A stretch of 64,000 bases of DNA from Alnus glutinosa (lineage: Eukaryota > Streptophyta > Magnoliopsida > Fagales > Betulaceae). Shown piece by piece: positions 31,292-42,519 of this stretch. Each line of letters opens with the position of its first letter. Position 1 is the stretch's first letter. The notes under the pieces are model-generated. The model saw only the letters and a program-made list of their open reading frames with translations. It was not told the origin of the DNA and searched no databases. Made by a program: the position numbers and the translations under genes. The stretch is from assembly GCF_958979055.1 (NCBI RefSeq), contig NC_084891.1, forward strand, positions 7,431,001 through 7,495,000, read 5' to 3'.

Positions 31292-31672
31292 TGTTGGTAC
31301 AGTTTCCGATATGGTGTGAATCAGCATGTCATTCGAGTGTTCTTCAAGCTTTCCTCAAAGATCCTACAAGACAAGTAGAGTCAGGAAACCCTTCCGAGGG
31401 TCTCACTCTTCCTCCTCAGTGGACTTGTACATTGCAGCGCCTACATCCTTTCTGCACCGTCACTAGCGCTCTGCACAAAGCAATGCAATATGCTTCTTGA
31501 ATTCCCAGAACACGCTTGTCCCGGGCCCTGCTGACTAGGCACCTTTCTCCCTGGACAGGATTGTCCAAGAGCACCGATGTCTTGGCTTTACAACTGCCAA
31601 CTCTTCTTGGGCTGATTTTAACCCGAAGGCCCAGGGCCCTCTGGAGGGCCGGTTTGGCTAGGATTACCCCGC
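31292..31672 (-). repeat. 3' LTR of the TR-GAG element (internally deleted)
   Basis: Matches the ends of the 755-bp right LTR. It lacks about 375 bp: after CAGTGGACTTGT it jumps to the ACATTG.AG.GCCTAC phrase that lies near 33992 in the partner. The inner edge has lost its CA end. Confidence 0.75.
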
Positions 31673-32458
31673 AATTCCCTTTTTTGAGGCTTACTCAGAA
31701 AATGGGAATTCTGTGTTCCGGAAAACCCGAGCCTTGGCTCCTTCTAGAATTGCATGATGTCTTTGTGGTTCCTAAAACTTTGAAAACCGCAAACTCGGGG
31801 GTCAGCTCCGACCCCCCATTCCTTCTTGTTTTCTCCGCAGCGTTGTCTCCCTGGCTCCCGGGTTTAGATTGCCTGAAAGACTAGCTTCTTGCTCCCGTTG
31901 TAGGACTAACTGGGAGAAATTTCTTATTTTTTCCGCAGGGTTTTCCCTCTAGCCTTTTTTTTATTATTATTATTATTATTATTTTTTTTTATAGAGGTTT
32001 ACAGTCTAACCATGTTCCCTAGTTACCAAAGCACCACCTGGGGGTCTTGTTACTATGTGCCCTCGGTTGCTAAAGCACCACTCGGGGGGTCTTGCTACTG
32101 TGTCCCCCTGGTTGCTAAAGCACCACTAGGGGGGTCTTGCTACCATGTTCCTCCGATTGCTAAAGCACCACTTGGGGGGTGTTGCTACTAAGTCACCTCG
32201 GTTGCTAAAGCAACACCAGGGGGTCTTGTTACTGCTACCCCCTGTTACTAAAGCACCACTTAGGGGGTCTTGCTACTGTGTCCCCCCGTTGTTAAAGCAC
32301 CACTTGAGGGTCTTGCTGTCCTGTCTGGTTTTTTTCCAAGGTTGTCTCCTTGGCTCACGGCGAGGACTGATCTGGGAGACTCGTCTTCTTGCTCCCAGTG
32401 TAGGACTAACCAAGAGACTTTTCTTCTTGCTCCTAGTGTGAGACTAGCCAAGAGACTT
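31673..32458 (-). other. Non-coding 3' internal region of the TR-GAG element
   Basis: Lies between gag and the 3' LTR, where pol would be in a complete gypsy element. It contains the 46-bp minisatellite (32018-32325) and a short ~45-bp duplication (CTTCTTGCTCCCAGTGTAGG / CTTCTTGCTCCTAGTGTGAG, 32385-32460). Open frames on the plus strand (31279-31884) cross the LTR edge and show no motif. Confidence 0.6.
32018..32325 (-). repeat. Minisatellite, ~46-bp unit x 7
   Basis: Seven degenerate copies of GGTTGCTAAAGCACCACT, GGGGGGTCTTGCTACTGTGT, CCCC. Units differ by a few substitutions and short indels. Confidence 0.85.
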
Positions 32459-33444
32459 TTACTTCCTGAACTCTCTTTTTTTTTTCCTTTCTAGGGATCC
32501 CTCCTGGGATGACCTCAAATTGGCCATCGCCCTCAGCGTCTCCTTTTGATTGATAAATTCCTCCACTTTATCCATCAAGCCTCGTAGGGTGCTCGGTTGT
32601 TTCCTGGCCAAATTCTTCATAAGTGCCTCTTCTGGTGACAACTCTTGATAGAGGGCTACGTAGACCATATCGTCGGTCAGATCCTCTTTGGTCATTTCTC
32701 TCTGAATTGAAGCGGGCCACTAAGTCCTTGAGAATCTCACCGCTTCCCTGTTGCAACGTGAGCACGTACCCTAAAGGTTTCTTGTGCACTTGTGCCGCCA
32801 CAAATTGCCCCAAGAATTCTCTGCCCAGTTCCTCAAATGAGTCAACCGATCCCGGAGGTTGCCTTCTGAACCAATCCTGGGCATTCCCTGTCAGAGTCAA
32901 TGGAAAGCCCGACAAGCAACCTTTCTCGGGGTTCCGTGGAGGTCCAGATGGACTCGAAAGTTTTCTTGATGTTCCACAGGATCCCCAGTCCCGTTATAAT
33001 ATTGGATTTGGGGGACTTTGAATTTCTCGGGCAGGCAGTACTCGATCACTCGTTGGGTGAACGGGGTATCGGTACCCGGTAGGAGTTTGTCCACTTCAGC
33101 AGCTTTGCCCTTGTCCTTCATTTTCATCTCCCGATCCATGTTGGCACACCTCCTTCCAATTTAGTTACCTTCCTGTCCAAGTTGTTAGGCGGCTCTGCGA
33201 AGGAAATGGTAGCTCCTCTTGGGCCCTTTCTTCGATTATCCCTATCGTAGCGTAACTCTGGGGGCTCGCCTTCCCGGCGATCCTGGTCTCCACTCCCTGG
33301 GGGAGGGAATGGTGGAGGCTGTGGATTGTTCTGAACTCCTGGATTCGGGTTGTACTGAACAGTCTGCCTCGGCAAGGACCTCCCTAGCCGATTGGCTTGG
33401 CTTCCAGAATGCTTGTTCACCACCATGACATATTTCTTTTTCAT
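32459..33444 (-). pseudogene. Gypsy gag (Retrotrans_gag) remnant
   Basis: Reads leftward in three overlapping frames: an N-terminal part with Pro/Asp-rich linker (33444-33124), then TPFTQRVIEYCLPEKFKVPQ (33139-32897), then FPLTLTGNAQDWFRRQPPGS with FEELGREFLGQF (32915-32568), ending DKVEEFINQKETLRAMANLR. The second and third blocks are the core of the Retrotrans_gag domain (capsid). Two small frame shifts separate the blocks. A CCHC knuckle is not visible. Confidence 0.8.
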
Positions 33445-33481
33445 GAGAAATTAATGATCGTTCCCATAGATGGGGTCAAAC

Positions 33482-34236
33482 TGTTGGTACAGTTTTCGGT
33501 ATGGTGTGAATCAGCACGTCCTTCGAGTGTTCTTCAAGCTTTCCTCAAAGATCCTACAAGACAAGTAGAGTCAGCAAAACCCTTCCAGGGTTCTCACTCT
33601 TGCTCCTCAGTGGACTTGTTGTCAGGGTGCTGCAATACCTGCTAGGTGAAGAGGGTACACCGAGGATTGGCCAGAGTTCCTCCCTCCGACGCTTAAGTCA
33701 GCTAGGGTGAACTAAATGTAATCTTTTTATGCTAAAATGAGTGTCCCATTCATACTTAATTGGGGTATATGATGTATTTATAGCCTTGACTTTACTTAGT
33801 AATGAGTCACCCCTTGGGATCCACACCCGGGGATGACTCATTGTTTCCAGCCTTCATTTCCTACTAAGAAAGGCATCTTAATGTCTTGTCATTGTACTGT
33901 ACCAGAAAGTGATATTTATGGCGCTTTGTATGAGAAAAATATTCTTGGCGCTCTGCACGAGACAAGATATTCTTGGCGCTCTGCACGAGACATTGTAGTG
34001 CCTACTCCTTTTTGCACTGTCACTGGCGCTTTGCACAAAGCATTGCAATATGCTTCTTGAGTTCCAGGGACGCGCTTGTCCTGGGCCCTACTGACTCGGC
34101 ACCTTTCTCCCGGGACAGGACAACCCAGGAACACCACTGTCTTGGCTTTACAACCGCTAACTCTTATTAGGCTGGTTCTAACCCGAAAGCCCATGGCACT
34201 CTGGATAGGTTGGTTTGGCTGGGATTATTCCCAACA
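33482..34236 (-). repeat. 5' LTR of the TR-GAG element
   Basis: 755 bp with TG...CA ends. On its internal side is CCCATAGATGGGGTCAAAC, the position of a primer-binding site, though it does not match the usual tRNA-iMet sequence. It contains a repeated phrase ATTCTTGGCGCTCTGCACGAGA (two adjacent copies near 33940-33985). Confidence 0.85.
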
Positions 34237-34383
34237 ATTTTCAATGAAATTTGGAAACCAAAATATCATTCTTTATTGGCCCTTAAAAACAATTTCAATG
34301 CAGTCCGCTCTTCTAGAGTTAATTTCTTATTTCGATCCCTGTCATTCACAGCTTTTAAGTAGTAGTTGGCTATCAGCCTATCG

Positions 34384-34561
34384 AGAAATGTTAAAAGAAA
34401 TCCCCATGTCCTTCTTGAGTTCTTCCAAAACTTATGAGCTTTTAAAATCACCATTGGATCAAAATGCAATAGTGATCTATTACACATCTAATAATGATTT
34501 TAAAAGCCACATCAATTTTAAGAAGACTCAAAAAAGACATAAATATTTCTTTTAGCATTAC
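34384..34561. mobile_element. MITE copy A (CCTTGAGTCCTCC family)
   Basis: Related to the elements at 44723-44897 and 60830-60975. Inverted arms CCCCATGTCCTTCTTGAGTT and CACATCAATTTTAAGAAGAC surround ATCACCATTGGATCAAAATG. It is more decayed than the other two copies. Confidence 0.6.
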
Positions 34562-35837
34562 TCCTGCCTATCATATGGAACTGCACAATTATAGATTTCT
34601 TGCCATTTGCCAATGTGTGTTGTGCCCAAGCTTGCTTTCTCCTATTTTGGAAAGGAAAATTTTATGGAATAATTAACACTTCTCTCAAAGGCATCCTTCC
34701 TCATAAAAAGCAGAGGTCATCTACATGTATAGCTGGGAAATATCACGTGGGTTGATAGGTTGGTTGTAGTGGTGGTAATTCTTGTTCGCGTCTCGGATTC
34801 GGATTATGTCGAAGCATGTATATAAGATTATATATGTCAATCCTAAATAAATCCATTTAATTAAACAGGTCAAACCCCTCAATCTTAACCCCATAATCTT
34901 GTGTTGGGTTCGTGTTTAATTCGCGGTTCTTAACAAAAATTGACAACCCTAGTGTTGCGTGTCGAGTTCGGGTCTTGTTGAGGAATGGGTATAAGAATAT
35001 ATAGATCATCCTTGACTCCTCAACCCTAACCTACTAATTTCGTGTTGATTTTATATCAAGTTCATGAGTTATATTAAAAATTGCCATGTCACGGTGTGTT
35101 ATGGCATCCGTCGAGGGTTAGATGTAATGGCATCCTTTAAGGGCTTAATTTCCTAATGTTGTATAAAGGACTAACAAGATGAAATAACTACCAAAAACCT
35201 CTCCCGGCTAGTTTTACATTATTCTAGTTTTAACTGCCTAAACTATCTTGGAGATTAGCCCTAATTAGGGCTTACCCTTATGGGATTGAACCAAATTTTC
35301 ATTTATTTAATAGAAATTTTTGCGTGATATAAATGGAATGAGATTCAAATCCATTTCACGATCAACATTTATTTTTATTTTTATTTTTTGTTGCATCTAA
35401 CAATGTTTATAGTGACACGCCATTTGCATTACTAGATGTGAATTTTTTTTATTTTAATCATGAAATGAATCCTTTCAATTTCTCCTAATCCGATATTAAT
35501 AGCCATATTATTCTATGCTTCAATTCCTCATCAATTTAGTATAGATCTTGATTTGAAATAGGTGATTCTCAAGCTCATCATCTTCTCATTTTATAGGAAC
35601 CTTATATTCACCTACCGTTAACACAAAGTTCAAATTTCACTATCATATTGTAGAATTAATAGCCTAATTATCACACGATGCAAACTTATTTACAAACTAT
35701 AAACCAAATCAAAGAAACTAAAAAACAAAATACTTTGAATATTTAATTGAATTGTAGGGAAACACACAAATTAAGTTAGGATTTGAACTCATGATCTCTA
35801 ATATTACCTTAAATTACCACTATCTAAAAAATTGAAA
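34562..35837. other. Intergenic with a decayed repeat, no gene
   Basis: About 34750-35090 has repeated phrases (GTGTTGGGTTCGTGT, GTGTCGAGTTCGGGTCTTGT, TTGACAACCCTAG) typical of an old hAT-like MITE. The remainder is AT-rich without coding frames. Confidence 0.45.
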
Positions 35838-36318
35838 AAAAACTACATATATCCCCCTGATTCAAACTACTACCCAATTGTTGTCTCCCATAAACTACTA
35901 AAAAATGTCCATGTCCCTCAAGACCAACAAAAAGACAAAAAATGACCCTAATTTTTTTTTCAATAAGACAAAAACGTCCTTATAAGTTCGAAAAAAAAAA
36001 ATTAAACTAATTTTTTTTTTTTTTAAAAAAAGAAATAAAAATTTTAATAAAAAAAAGAATTAAAATTTTGATAAAAAAATGAAAAAAAAATCTGAAAATT
36101 ATATTAAAAAATCTATCTTTTTTAAAAGAAAAAAAGGAAAAAAAAAAATGAAAAACCGTTTTTTAAATTTATTTTTTCGTTCTATTTTAATTTTTTTTTA
36201 TAATTTTATGAAGGGTATTTTTGTCATTGGGGTGGACGTTGATATTTTTTGGTAGTTTAGGGGGACATTCACAATTAGGTGATAGTTTGAGAAGGGTATG
36301 TGTACTGTTTCTCAACAA
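35838..36318. mobile_element. TIR element (MITE)
   Basis: The left arm has ATATCCCCCTGATTCAAACT, CCCATAAACTACTAAAAAATG. The right arm has the inverted TTTTTTGGTAGTTTAGGGGG and TGATAGTTTGAGAAGGGTAT. The centre is pure A/T-rich low complexity. About 250 bp upstream of the phytocyanin start, so it may overlap that gene's promoter. Confidence 0.65.
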
Positions 36319-36485
36319 AAAAAAAATTATATATAATTAATATTTTAACACAAAGGGCAGCAATAATTTGAAACTTAAAGTCGGACAGCGGTCCAAACTG
36401 TATAAGAAAAGGCCTATTCAACATCTCCAACAACTAAAATTAATTCTGCCATTCGGCGTTGCCGTGCATAGACGGTGATCAATAT

Positions 36486-36493
36486 GTATAAAT
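36486..36493 (+). promoter_or_regulatory. TATA box of the phytocyanin gene
   Basis: TATAAATA lies 77 bp before the ATG at 36570, a normal spacing for a plant gene with a 40-50-bp leader. Confidence 0.7.
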
Positions 36494-36569
36494 AGGCACG
36501 ATTTCTAGTTTTTGAGACAATTAAACACTTCCACAAGGCCAACAACAAAAGAAAATCAATCTGATTATA

Positions 36570-37255
36570 ATGCCTTCTTCCCAATATTTCTTCATCCTTC
36601 CAATCGTAGCAATTCTTGTCCCTTCAGTTTCGGCCACAAAGTTTGGGGTTGGTGATGACAAGGGTTGGACCATTAACCTTGATTACCAAGCTTGGGCTCA
36701 GGGAAAGGAGTTCCATGTGGGTGACACACTTGGTATATATATTTCTTTTCTAATCTTTTAGTTTTATTTGCCCGTGTTTGTTTTCTTGAAGACGCTTGCT
36801 TGTATAAGTTCTGTCCGACTTTGAGGCCGTCTTGTTTTTAAGGGGTTGTTTCTCATTGAGTTTTCAATAAATTTCTTGTAAATATAATTATTTTTTAGTT
36901 TGATTGATGATGGAAAAATCATCTTCTTTGTGCAGTTTTCAAGTATAAAGAGGGTGCCCACAATATTTTTAAAGTCAATGGAACTGACTTCCAACAATGT
37001 GCGGCACTGGCCGGAACTGAGGCCCTGATTAGTGGAAATGATGTGATTAGCCTATCAACTCTCGGAAGAAAATGGTACATTTGTGGTGTTGCCAAACAAT
37101 GTGAGATTGGAAACCAAAAGCTTGTCATAACAGTGCTGCCTCAAACAATGTCTCCAACACCTTCTCCAGTTTCAGCAGCTAAGAGAAGCATTACACCTAT
37201 ATGTTATGGGTGGATGATGACTATTTTTGGCATCTTTGTGATGGTCGCGGTTTAA
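36570..37255 (+). CDS. Phytocyanin (blue copper-type protein) with a lost His ligand
   Basis: Exon 1 is 36570-36732 and exon 2 is 36936-37255. The junction reads V across the splice (GT donor, TGCAG acceptor), giving 160 residues. A signal peptide covers residues 1-22 (ends SVSA), a plastocyanin-like domain about 23-122, a short Pro/Ser linker, and a hydrophobic C-terminus (about 137-160) that could be a GPI-attachment signal. The gene is therefore likely extracellular or plasma-membrane bound. Two-exon structure is standard for the family. Copper ligands expected are His63 (present, AHN), Cys104 (present, WYICG), a His just before the disulphide Cys110, and an axial Met/Gln (Gln115). The second His is Gln109 (AKQCEIGNQKL; codon CAA). 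Type I copper binding is thus probably weakened or lost, as in early-nodulin-like proteins. The disulphide cysteines (76, 110) are kept. Confidence 0.88.
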
Positions 37256-38330
37256 AGTTAGATCAGTACTACAGTTAAATTCTCTTTTTATGTTTGTGGA
37301 GTGTATTTAATTTATTGTTTGCATTGTATTGGATCTGAATTTATTTGATTTATAGTAGTAATTACGTTCTGAATTATAAACCACTTGTGCTCTATTATAT
37401 ATTAGACTATTAGTACCCAAATACTATGTTTGAGCGTATATATATATAAAATTACAAATGTTTGCTTTTAGTTAAAAGGAGGAGAATCCAATATAAATAG
37501 GCTATCTAAATTTTAGAAGAGGCTGCAGAGCTCACCTTCTTCGGACAACCTAAGGTATAGATTCCCTACTCAATCCCATGCACAACCTTTCTCTCTTGGA
37601 TTGTTCGAATTTCAGTGAAATTTGAATAAATTAATTTTAGTGAATCTCAATTCCTATTTAAAACATAAGCGGCACTAAAATCCTACCTAGTCAATTAAGC
37701 ACCTAAAATTGATAGATTGTGATTCCTTAGTGCCATTTATCCGGATTGTAGCTAATTTGGACAGGTAGTTGAGAAAATGGCCCAATAAAGTTCATGTGCC
37801 CGAACAAATCTTAGGCTATCCGAGCATTTACTTAAATAGGTAAACTCTATTGAGGCCTTCTCTCATGCAGGGTCGGACCGGTTGAAATTTGAAATTCCAA
37901 TCCAAAATTAATGGGATAAACTTTGGCAACTTGAATGAAGATTCTAATCACATAATATTCATGAAAGGGTAATGATTTTCCTATCAAATCTACATTCAAC
38001 GTCTTTATCATCTTTCTAATCATTTTAAAATAAAGAATAAATATAAAATTATTAAAAAGAATATTTTAATAGAGTAAAGAAAAATTTAGAGAGTGGAAGG
38101 CATTTTTGAAAAGTGGATAATTAACATATAAATAAAGTTTTTTAGCTAGTCCAATAGGACCAATACTAATCAAACTGCTAGAAAAAGAACTCACTTCCTA
38201 GAAAAAGAAGTTCATAAAAAGTTGTATTGGATGCTATCTTGGAAAAAGTAGACATCGATCACACAATATCATCACAGTTCCTATGGCAGAGGGAAGATAT
38301 TCCAAAGTAATTCACGGATTTAAAATATGG
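37256..38330. other. Intergenic, no gene seen
   Basis: Downstream of the phytocyanin stop, several AATAAA-like and TTTGTTT signals suit a 3' end within 100-200 bp. No coding frame or delimitable repeat. Confidence 0.55.
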
Positions 38331-38600
38331 CCGTTAGGATATATTTAGAATATATTATGATATTCTGATATTTACCGTAATTCACCGTTTTTGTTTTGCT
38401 GATTTATATTTTCTTGTGTAAGTTGATTTTATTTTGTAATATTTTCCTTTAATTTCTTGAATGTTTTCCATATTTTAACTGGTCGTATTCAACTATAAAT
38501 AGGTCATTTCTATACACGGTTTAATACACAGAGAAATTGAGAATTTTATCTAAGTTTTCTTATTCTTTATTACTTTATTTTAACTATGGGAAAAAGAGCA
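38331..38600 (+). mobile_element. Copia LTR-like fragment
   Basis: Begins GTTAGGATATATTTAGAATA and contains CAACTATAAATAGGTCATTT, the layout of Ale-type copia LTRs (compare 14192-14441). No internal region is attached and the ends are not precise. Confidence 0.4.
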
Positions 38601-38749
38601 TAACTCACATTGCTCACAAAAGATGAAATCTCTCTTAATTGTAACTTCCACGTGTGCCTTGGAACATTTATACTACATTTCGGTTGAACTCATCATTAAG
38701 CACCAAAATGCGCGCTTCTAAGGAGCAGAAACATGTTACCAATCTCAAT

Positions 38750-39432
38750 TATTTGGGAAGGGTTTTAGTGCATCTTTCTTTCTTTCATTCTTGGTGATAA
38801 TTTGCATGATCAATGATTATTGGTTTGAACTTGCTCGATTAGGTTAGCATCGTGCCTCACACTCTTGAAGTGTGAAGCCCATCATGCATTACCCTGCAGG
38901 ATGTGAAGGGTAAAACTAAAACAATTTAGTTCCTCATGAAAAATTGTCTGATCCCAAGAGTTTGGCTCCCTAGAAAGTTGATTGGTACACAATCAAAATC
39001 TGCATCATATGAGCATATCGAGCCCATCCCATTGTAGGTTCATCAAAGACATCATTGCAGCCATAAGCTGTCGTGTTATCATGACCATTAGTCATGGACT
39101 CCACATTCAAATCCCGATAGAGATTGAAAAGGATTATGCAACACAATATCAACATCTGATAGAAAAACACTAATAACCCAACTGCAAAAACTTCCTTAGA
39201 TACAGAACTTTAACCTCGAGACAGATTATTTGCTAGGAGAATTTAGCACGAGAGCATATGGAGACTATAGAGGAGGAAACTTGCATTGACATTCGCTTGG
39301 GGGAATGACATATTTCAAAAGTTATACAATACATGTGAGACAAGATTACATATATCTTAGAACTATCCAAAATGAAACTTTTGAGATCTCATCATTAAAG
39401 AGTAAAAAGAATACTCATTTTCCTCTATAGTA
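38750..39432 (-). pseudogene. Ghost third TIR-NB-LRR copy (3' flank and last bases only)
   Basis: This 680-bp block is closely similar to 43420-44105, the 3' flank of the first resistance gene, including GCCTCACACTCTTGAAGTGT, CCTGCAGGATGTGAA and TTGCTAGGAGAATTTAGCA. It even includes the stop-codon region of the last exon (TACTCATTTTCCTCTATAGT near 39412). Homology ends at about 39432, a few bases into the last coding exon, where copia sequence begins. The rest of the gene copy is gone. A 66-codon minus frame (38970-39170) is also present in the 43637-43837 flank. Confidence 0.75.
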
Positions 39433-39439
39433 AGCTTTT

Positions 39440-42400
39440 TAATAATGACTACTATTTTATCTTAACTGCCACTCACTTCTATGTCTTTGATCTCCAGACT
39501 CACAAGCTTTGTTGGAAGGGAGGAGTGAAAATGGCATGTATACTCTCAGATTTGAGAAGAAGTCTCACAAAGGTAGCAAAGCATTCACAACAATGCTAGG
39601 AATAAAGACCTCCTCTCTAGTGTGGCATTTTAGACTAAGACACCCTTCCTCCGATGTTGTAACCCGAGTAGTGCAGGGAAATAAACTGCCTCTTTCTCAA
39701 TTTGATTTTAATAAAAATGTTGTTTGTGGTTCCTGTCAATTGGGCAAAGGGAAGAAACCTCCATTCCATGCATCCACCCACATCTCTACATGTCCCTTAG
39801 AAGTAATTCACACAGACGTTTGGACCTCTCCTGTCCTATCCATGAGTGGATACAAGTACTATGTTGTTTTTGTTGATGGCTACTCAAGATTCAGTTGGAT
39901 ATATCCACTTCACACCAAGTTAGAAACGTTTGAGACTTTTGTTAAATTTAAATGTCTTGTTGAAAATACTCTCTCCACCAATATCAAACAACTACAATCT
40001 GATGGAGGAGGTGAATTTACATCTCTCCAATTTCAATCCTTTCTCACCAATCATGGCATTGCTTATAGAAAGACCTGCCCATACACTTCTCCCCAAAATG
40101 GGGTTGCTGAAAGAAAACTGAGACATATACTTGAAACCGGTTTGACCCTGCTACCCCATGTACATCTATCCAACAAATATTGGCATGATTCCTTCCCCAT
40201 TGCTGTCCATGTTATCAACAGGTTACCTACTGCCACCCTTAATCACATGTCTCATTTTGAGAAACTTTATAACCAACTTCTTGACTACCAAAGACTTAGG
40301 GTATTTGGATGTTTGTGCTACCCTCTCTTGCGTCCTTATGGTCTACATAAGCTTGAATATAGGTCCAAACCTTGTATCTTCTTGGGGTACCAATATGTAG
40401 GCTATAAATGCCTAGATCCGACTAGCTGCAAGGTGTATTTATCTCGACATGTTGTGTTTGATGAGACCTCCTTCCCCGCCAAGGATCATGCTACTTCTCT
40501 CTTATCTTCTCAGCTTCCATCTACAGGTGATGTCTCTTTTCCTTTACCTTTGTTATCTTCTATTTCAAGAACTTCATCTCTATCCTCTACAACACCTTCT
40601 AACTTGCCTCCTTCAGACTCGACTGCTGCATCACCCCTTGGTACTCCACCTCACACTTCTGTGCAGGATCCCTTTACTGTTCCACCATCTCCCACCTTGA
40701 CAGAATCACTCCCAGCTGAGTCTTCTTCAATTCCAACTATGCAAACCTCTCACCCACTTCACGAGTCTGATTCCTTGGTAGCCCTGCCTCTTAACCTCTC
40801 TGCCGATACCCCAAACACTTCCCTTTCATCTGCTATCAATCCAGCCTCTCCTGTTCCTAGTCATCCTATGCTTACCAGGTCTAAAACTGGAAGCCTTCAT
40901 CCTAAGTAGTTTCCTGGTTACCAGTTCTTCCATACCAAGTATCCATTACTTGGGTGTCTCTCAGTTGCACCAAAAATTGAACCTTCCAGCTACCGAATGG
41001 CTTCTCCTGATCCTAGATGGCAGGCTGCTATGAGTACTGAACTTTTAGCTCTCATATCCAATGGCACATGGAATCTCTGTCCTAGACCTCACAATCAACA
41101 TGTGATTCACAATAAATGGGTCTATAAGATCAAAAGAAAGGCTGATGGCTCAGTGGAAAGGTTTAAAGCTCGCTTGGTTGCTAAAGGGTTTGAACGACAA
41201 TTAGGCACTGACTTTACTGAGACCTTTAGTCCAATTATCAAACCCTCTACCATTCGGCTCATTCTTGCTATTGCTATGTTTAGAGATTGGCCCATCCGGC
41301 AACTTGATATCTCAAATGCTTTTCTTCATGGATCCTTAACTGAAGAAGTTTACATGGAACAACCTAAGGGCTTTGTTGACAAGCAGAAATCCGATTATGT
41401 GTGCAAGCTTCATAAAGCTATCTATGGCTTGAAGTAGGCCCCTCAGGCCTAGTATACCAGATTATCCACATTTCTGCTTGAAATTGGCTTTAAGGCATCT
41501 CTTGTAGATACCTCATTATTCTATCATATCTCTGGTCACATTCGGGTGTTTTTACTCATCTATGTGGATGATATTATTGTTACAGGCACTCACTCTTCCA
41601 TTATCAGCTCCCTTATTCACAAAATGCAGCAGGAATTCCTAGTCAAAGACTTAGGCCCTCGGAGTTACTTCCTTGGTATTCAGGTTACACGTACATCAGC
41701 AGGCCTCCACTTGTGTCAATCTAAATATGTGCATGATATTCTAGCTCGAACCCACATGACAAGAGCCAGACCTGCCAAGTCTCCATGTGTTTTTGGTTCC
41801 AAACTCTCGCGTTTGAATGGTGAACCTTTGCCCGATTCCAATGAGTATAGGAGCCTTGTTGGTGTCCTGCAGTATTGTACTCTCACCCATCCTGATTTTG
41901 CTTACTCAGTGAATCAATTGTGTCAGCATCTCCATCACCTTACTTCTACTCACCGGACTGCTGCCAAGGGAGTTTTACGATTCCTCAAGCAAACTATTGA
42001 CCATGGCCTATATAACTCCAAGAACACACTTCAACTCAATGCATTCTATGACTCTGATTGGGCTGGCAATCCGAATGATCACCACTCCACTTCCGGCTAT
42101 GCTGTTTTTCTTGGTGATTGCTTGATCTCTTGGAGTGCCAAGAAGCAACTAGTGGTGTCTAGATCCAGTACCGAAGCTGAATATCGCTCATTAGCTATTG
42201 TTACTGCTAAGTTGTAGTGGATACGGATGCTCTTTTGTGAACTTCAAGCTCCTCTTCCGGTTGCTCCTGTGGTGTGGTGTGATAATGTCAGTGCCCTTGC
42301 CTTTGCGTCAAATCCAGTCTTCCATGCCAATACTATACACATTGAGGTTGATTACCACTTTGTGCAAGTGAAGGTTCTCAACCGGGAAATCCTGATATCA

Positions 42401-42519
42401 TCCATCTCCACTACTGATCAGGTTGCAGATGTCTTTACCAAAGGGCTCTCTACTTCCAGCTTTCACTTCCTAAAGTCCAAGTTGAAGGTGATTCCATCCC
42501 CTATCAACTTGAGAGGGGA
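39440..42519 (+). pseudogene. 5'-truncated copia pol (integrase, reverse transcriptase, RNase H)
   Basis: Starts in the GAG-pre-integrase region (one frame shift near 39500). Then come the integrase zinc motif (WHFRLRHPSSD ... CGSCQLGK), the integrase core (HTDVW; D, D and E residues with SPQNGVAE), the reverse transcriptase (about 40997-42000, YVDD at 41560-41571) and RNase H (about 42000-42480, ending FTKGLS). Gag and protease are missing. From 39509 to the LTR the frame is one continuous line interrupted only by four TAG codons (40907, 41435, 41450, 42215). The 5' LTR is absent. The lineage looks Ale/Retrofit-like. It cannot make a working polyprotein. Confidence 0.9.

Larger units (their letters stand above)
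31292..34236 (-). mobile_element. Gag-only gypsy LTR retrotransposon (TR-GAG type) with 5-bp TSD
   Basis: Bounded by the perfect 5-bp duplication ATTTT (31287-31291 and 34237-34241), with TG...CA outer ends (TGTTGGTACAG at 31292; TTCCCAACA at 34236). The 5' LTR is on the right (33482-34236) and the shortened 3' LTR on the left (31292 to about 31672). The only coding content is gag (32459-33444, minus). No protease, reverse transcriptase or integrase. At 2.9 kb it fits the non-autonomous TR-GAG class, mobilised by a full-length gypsy partner. The LTRs are clearly diverged, so it is not recent. Confidence 0.85.

Noticed and set aside
31279..33645. Plus-strand frames of 65-132 codons
   Set aside because: They lie antisense to gag or across LTR edges of the gag-only gypsy element.
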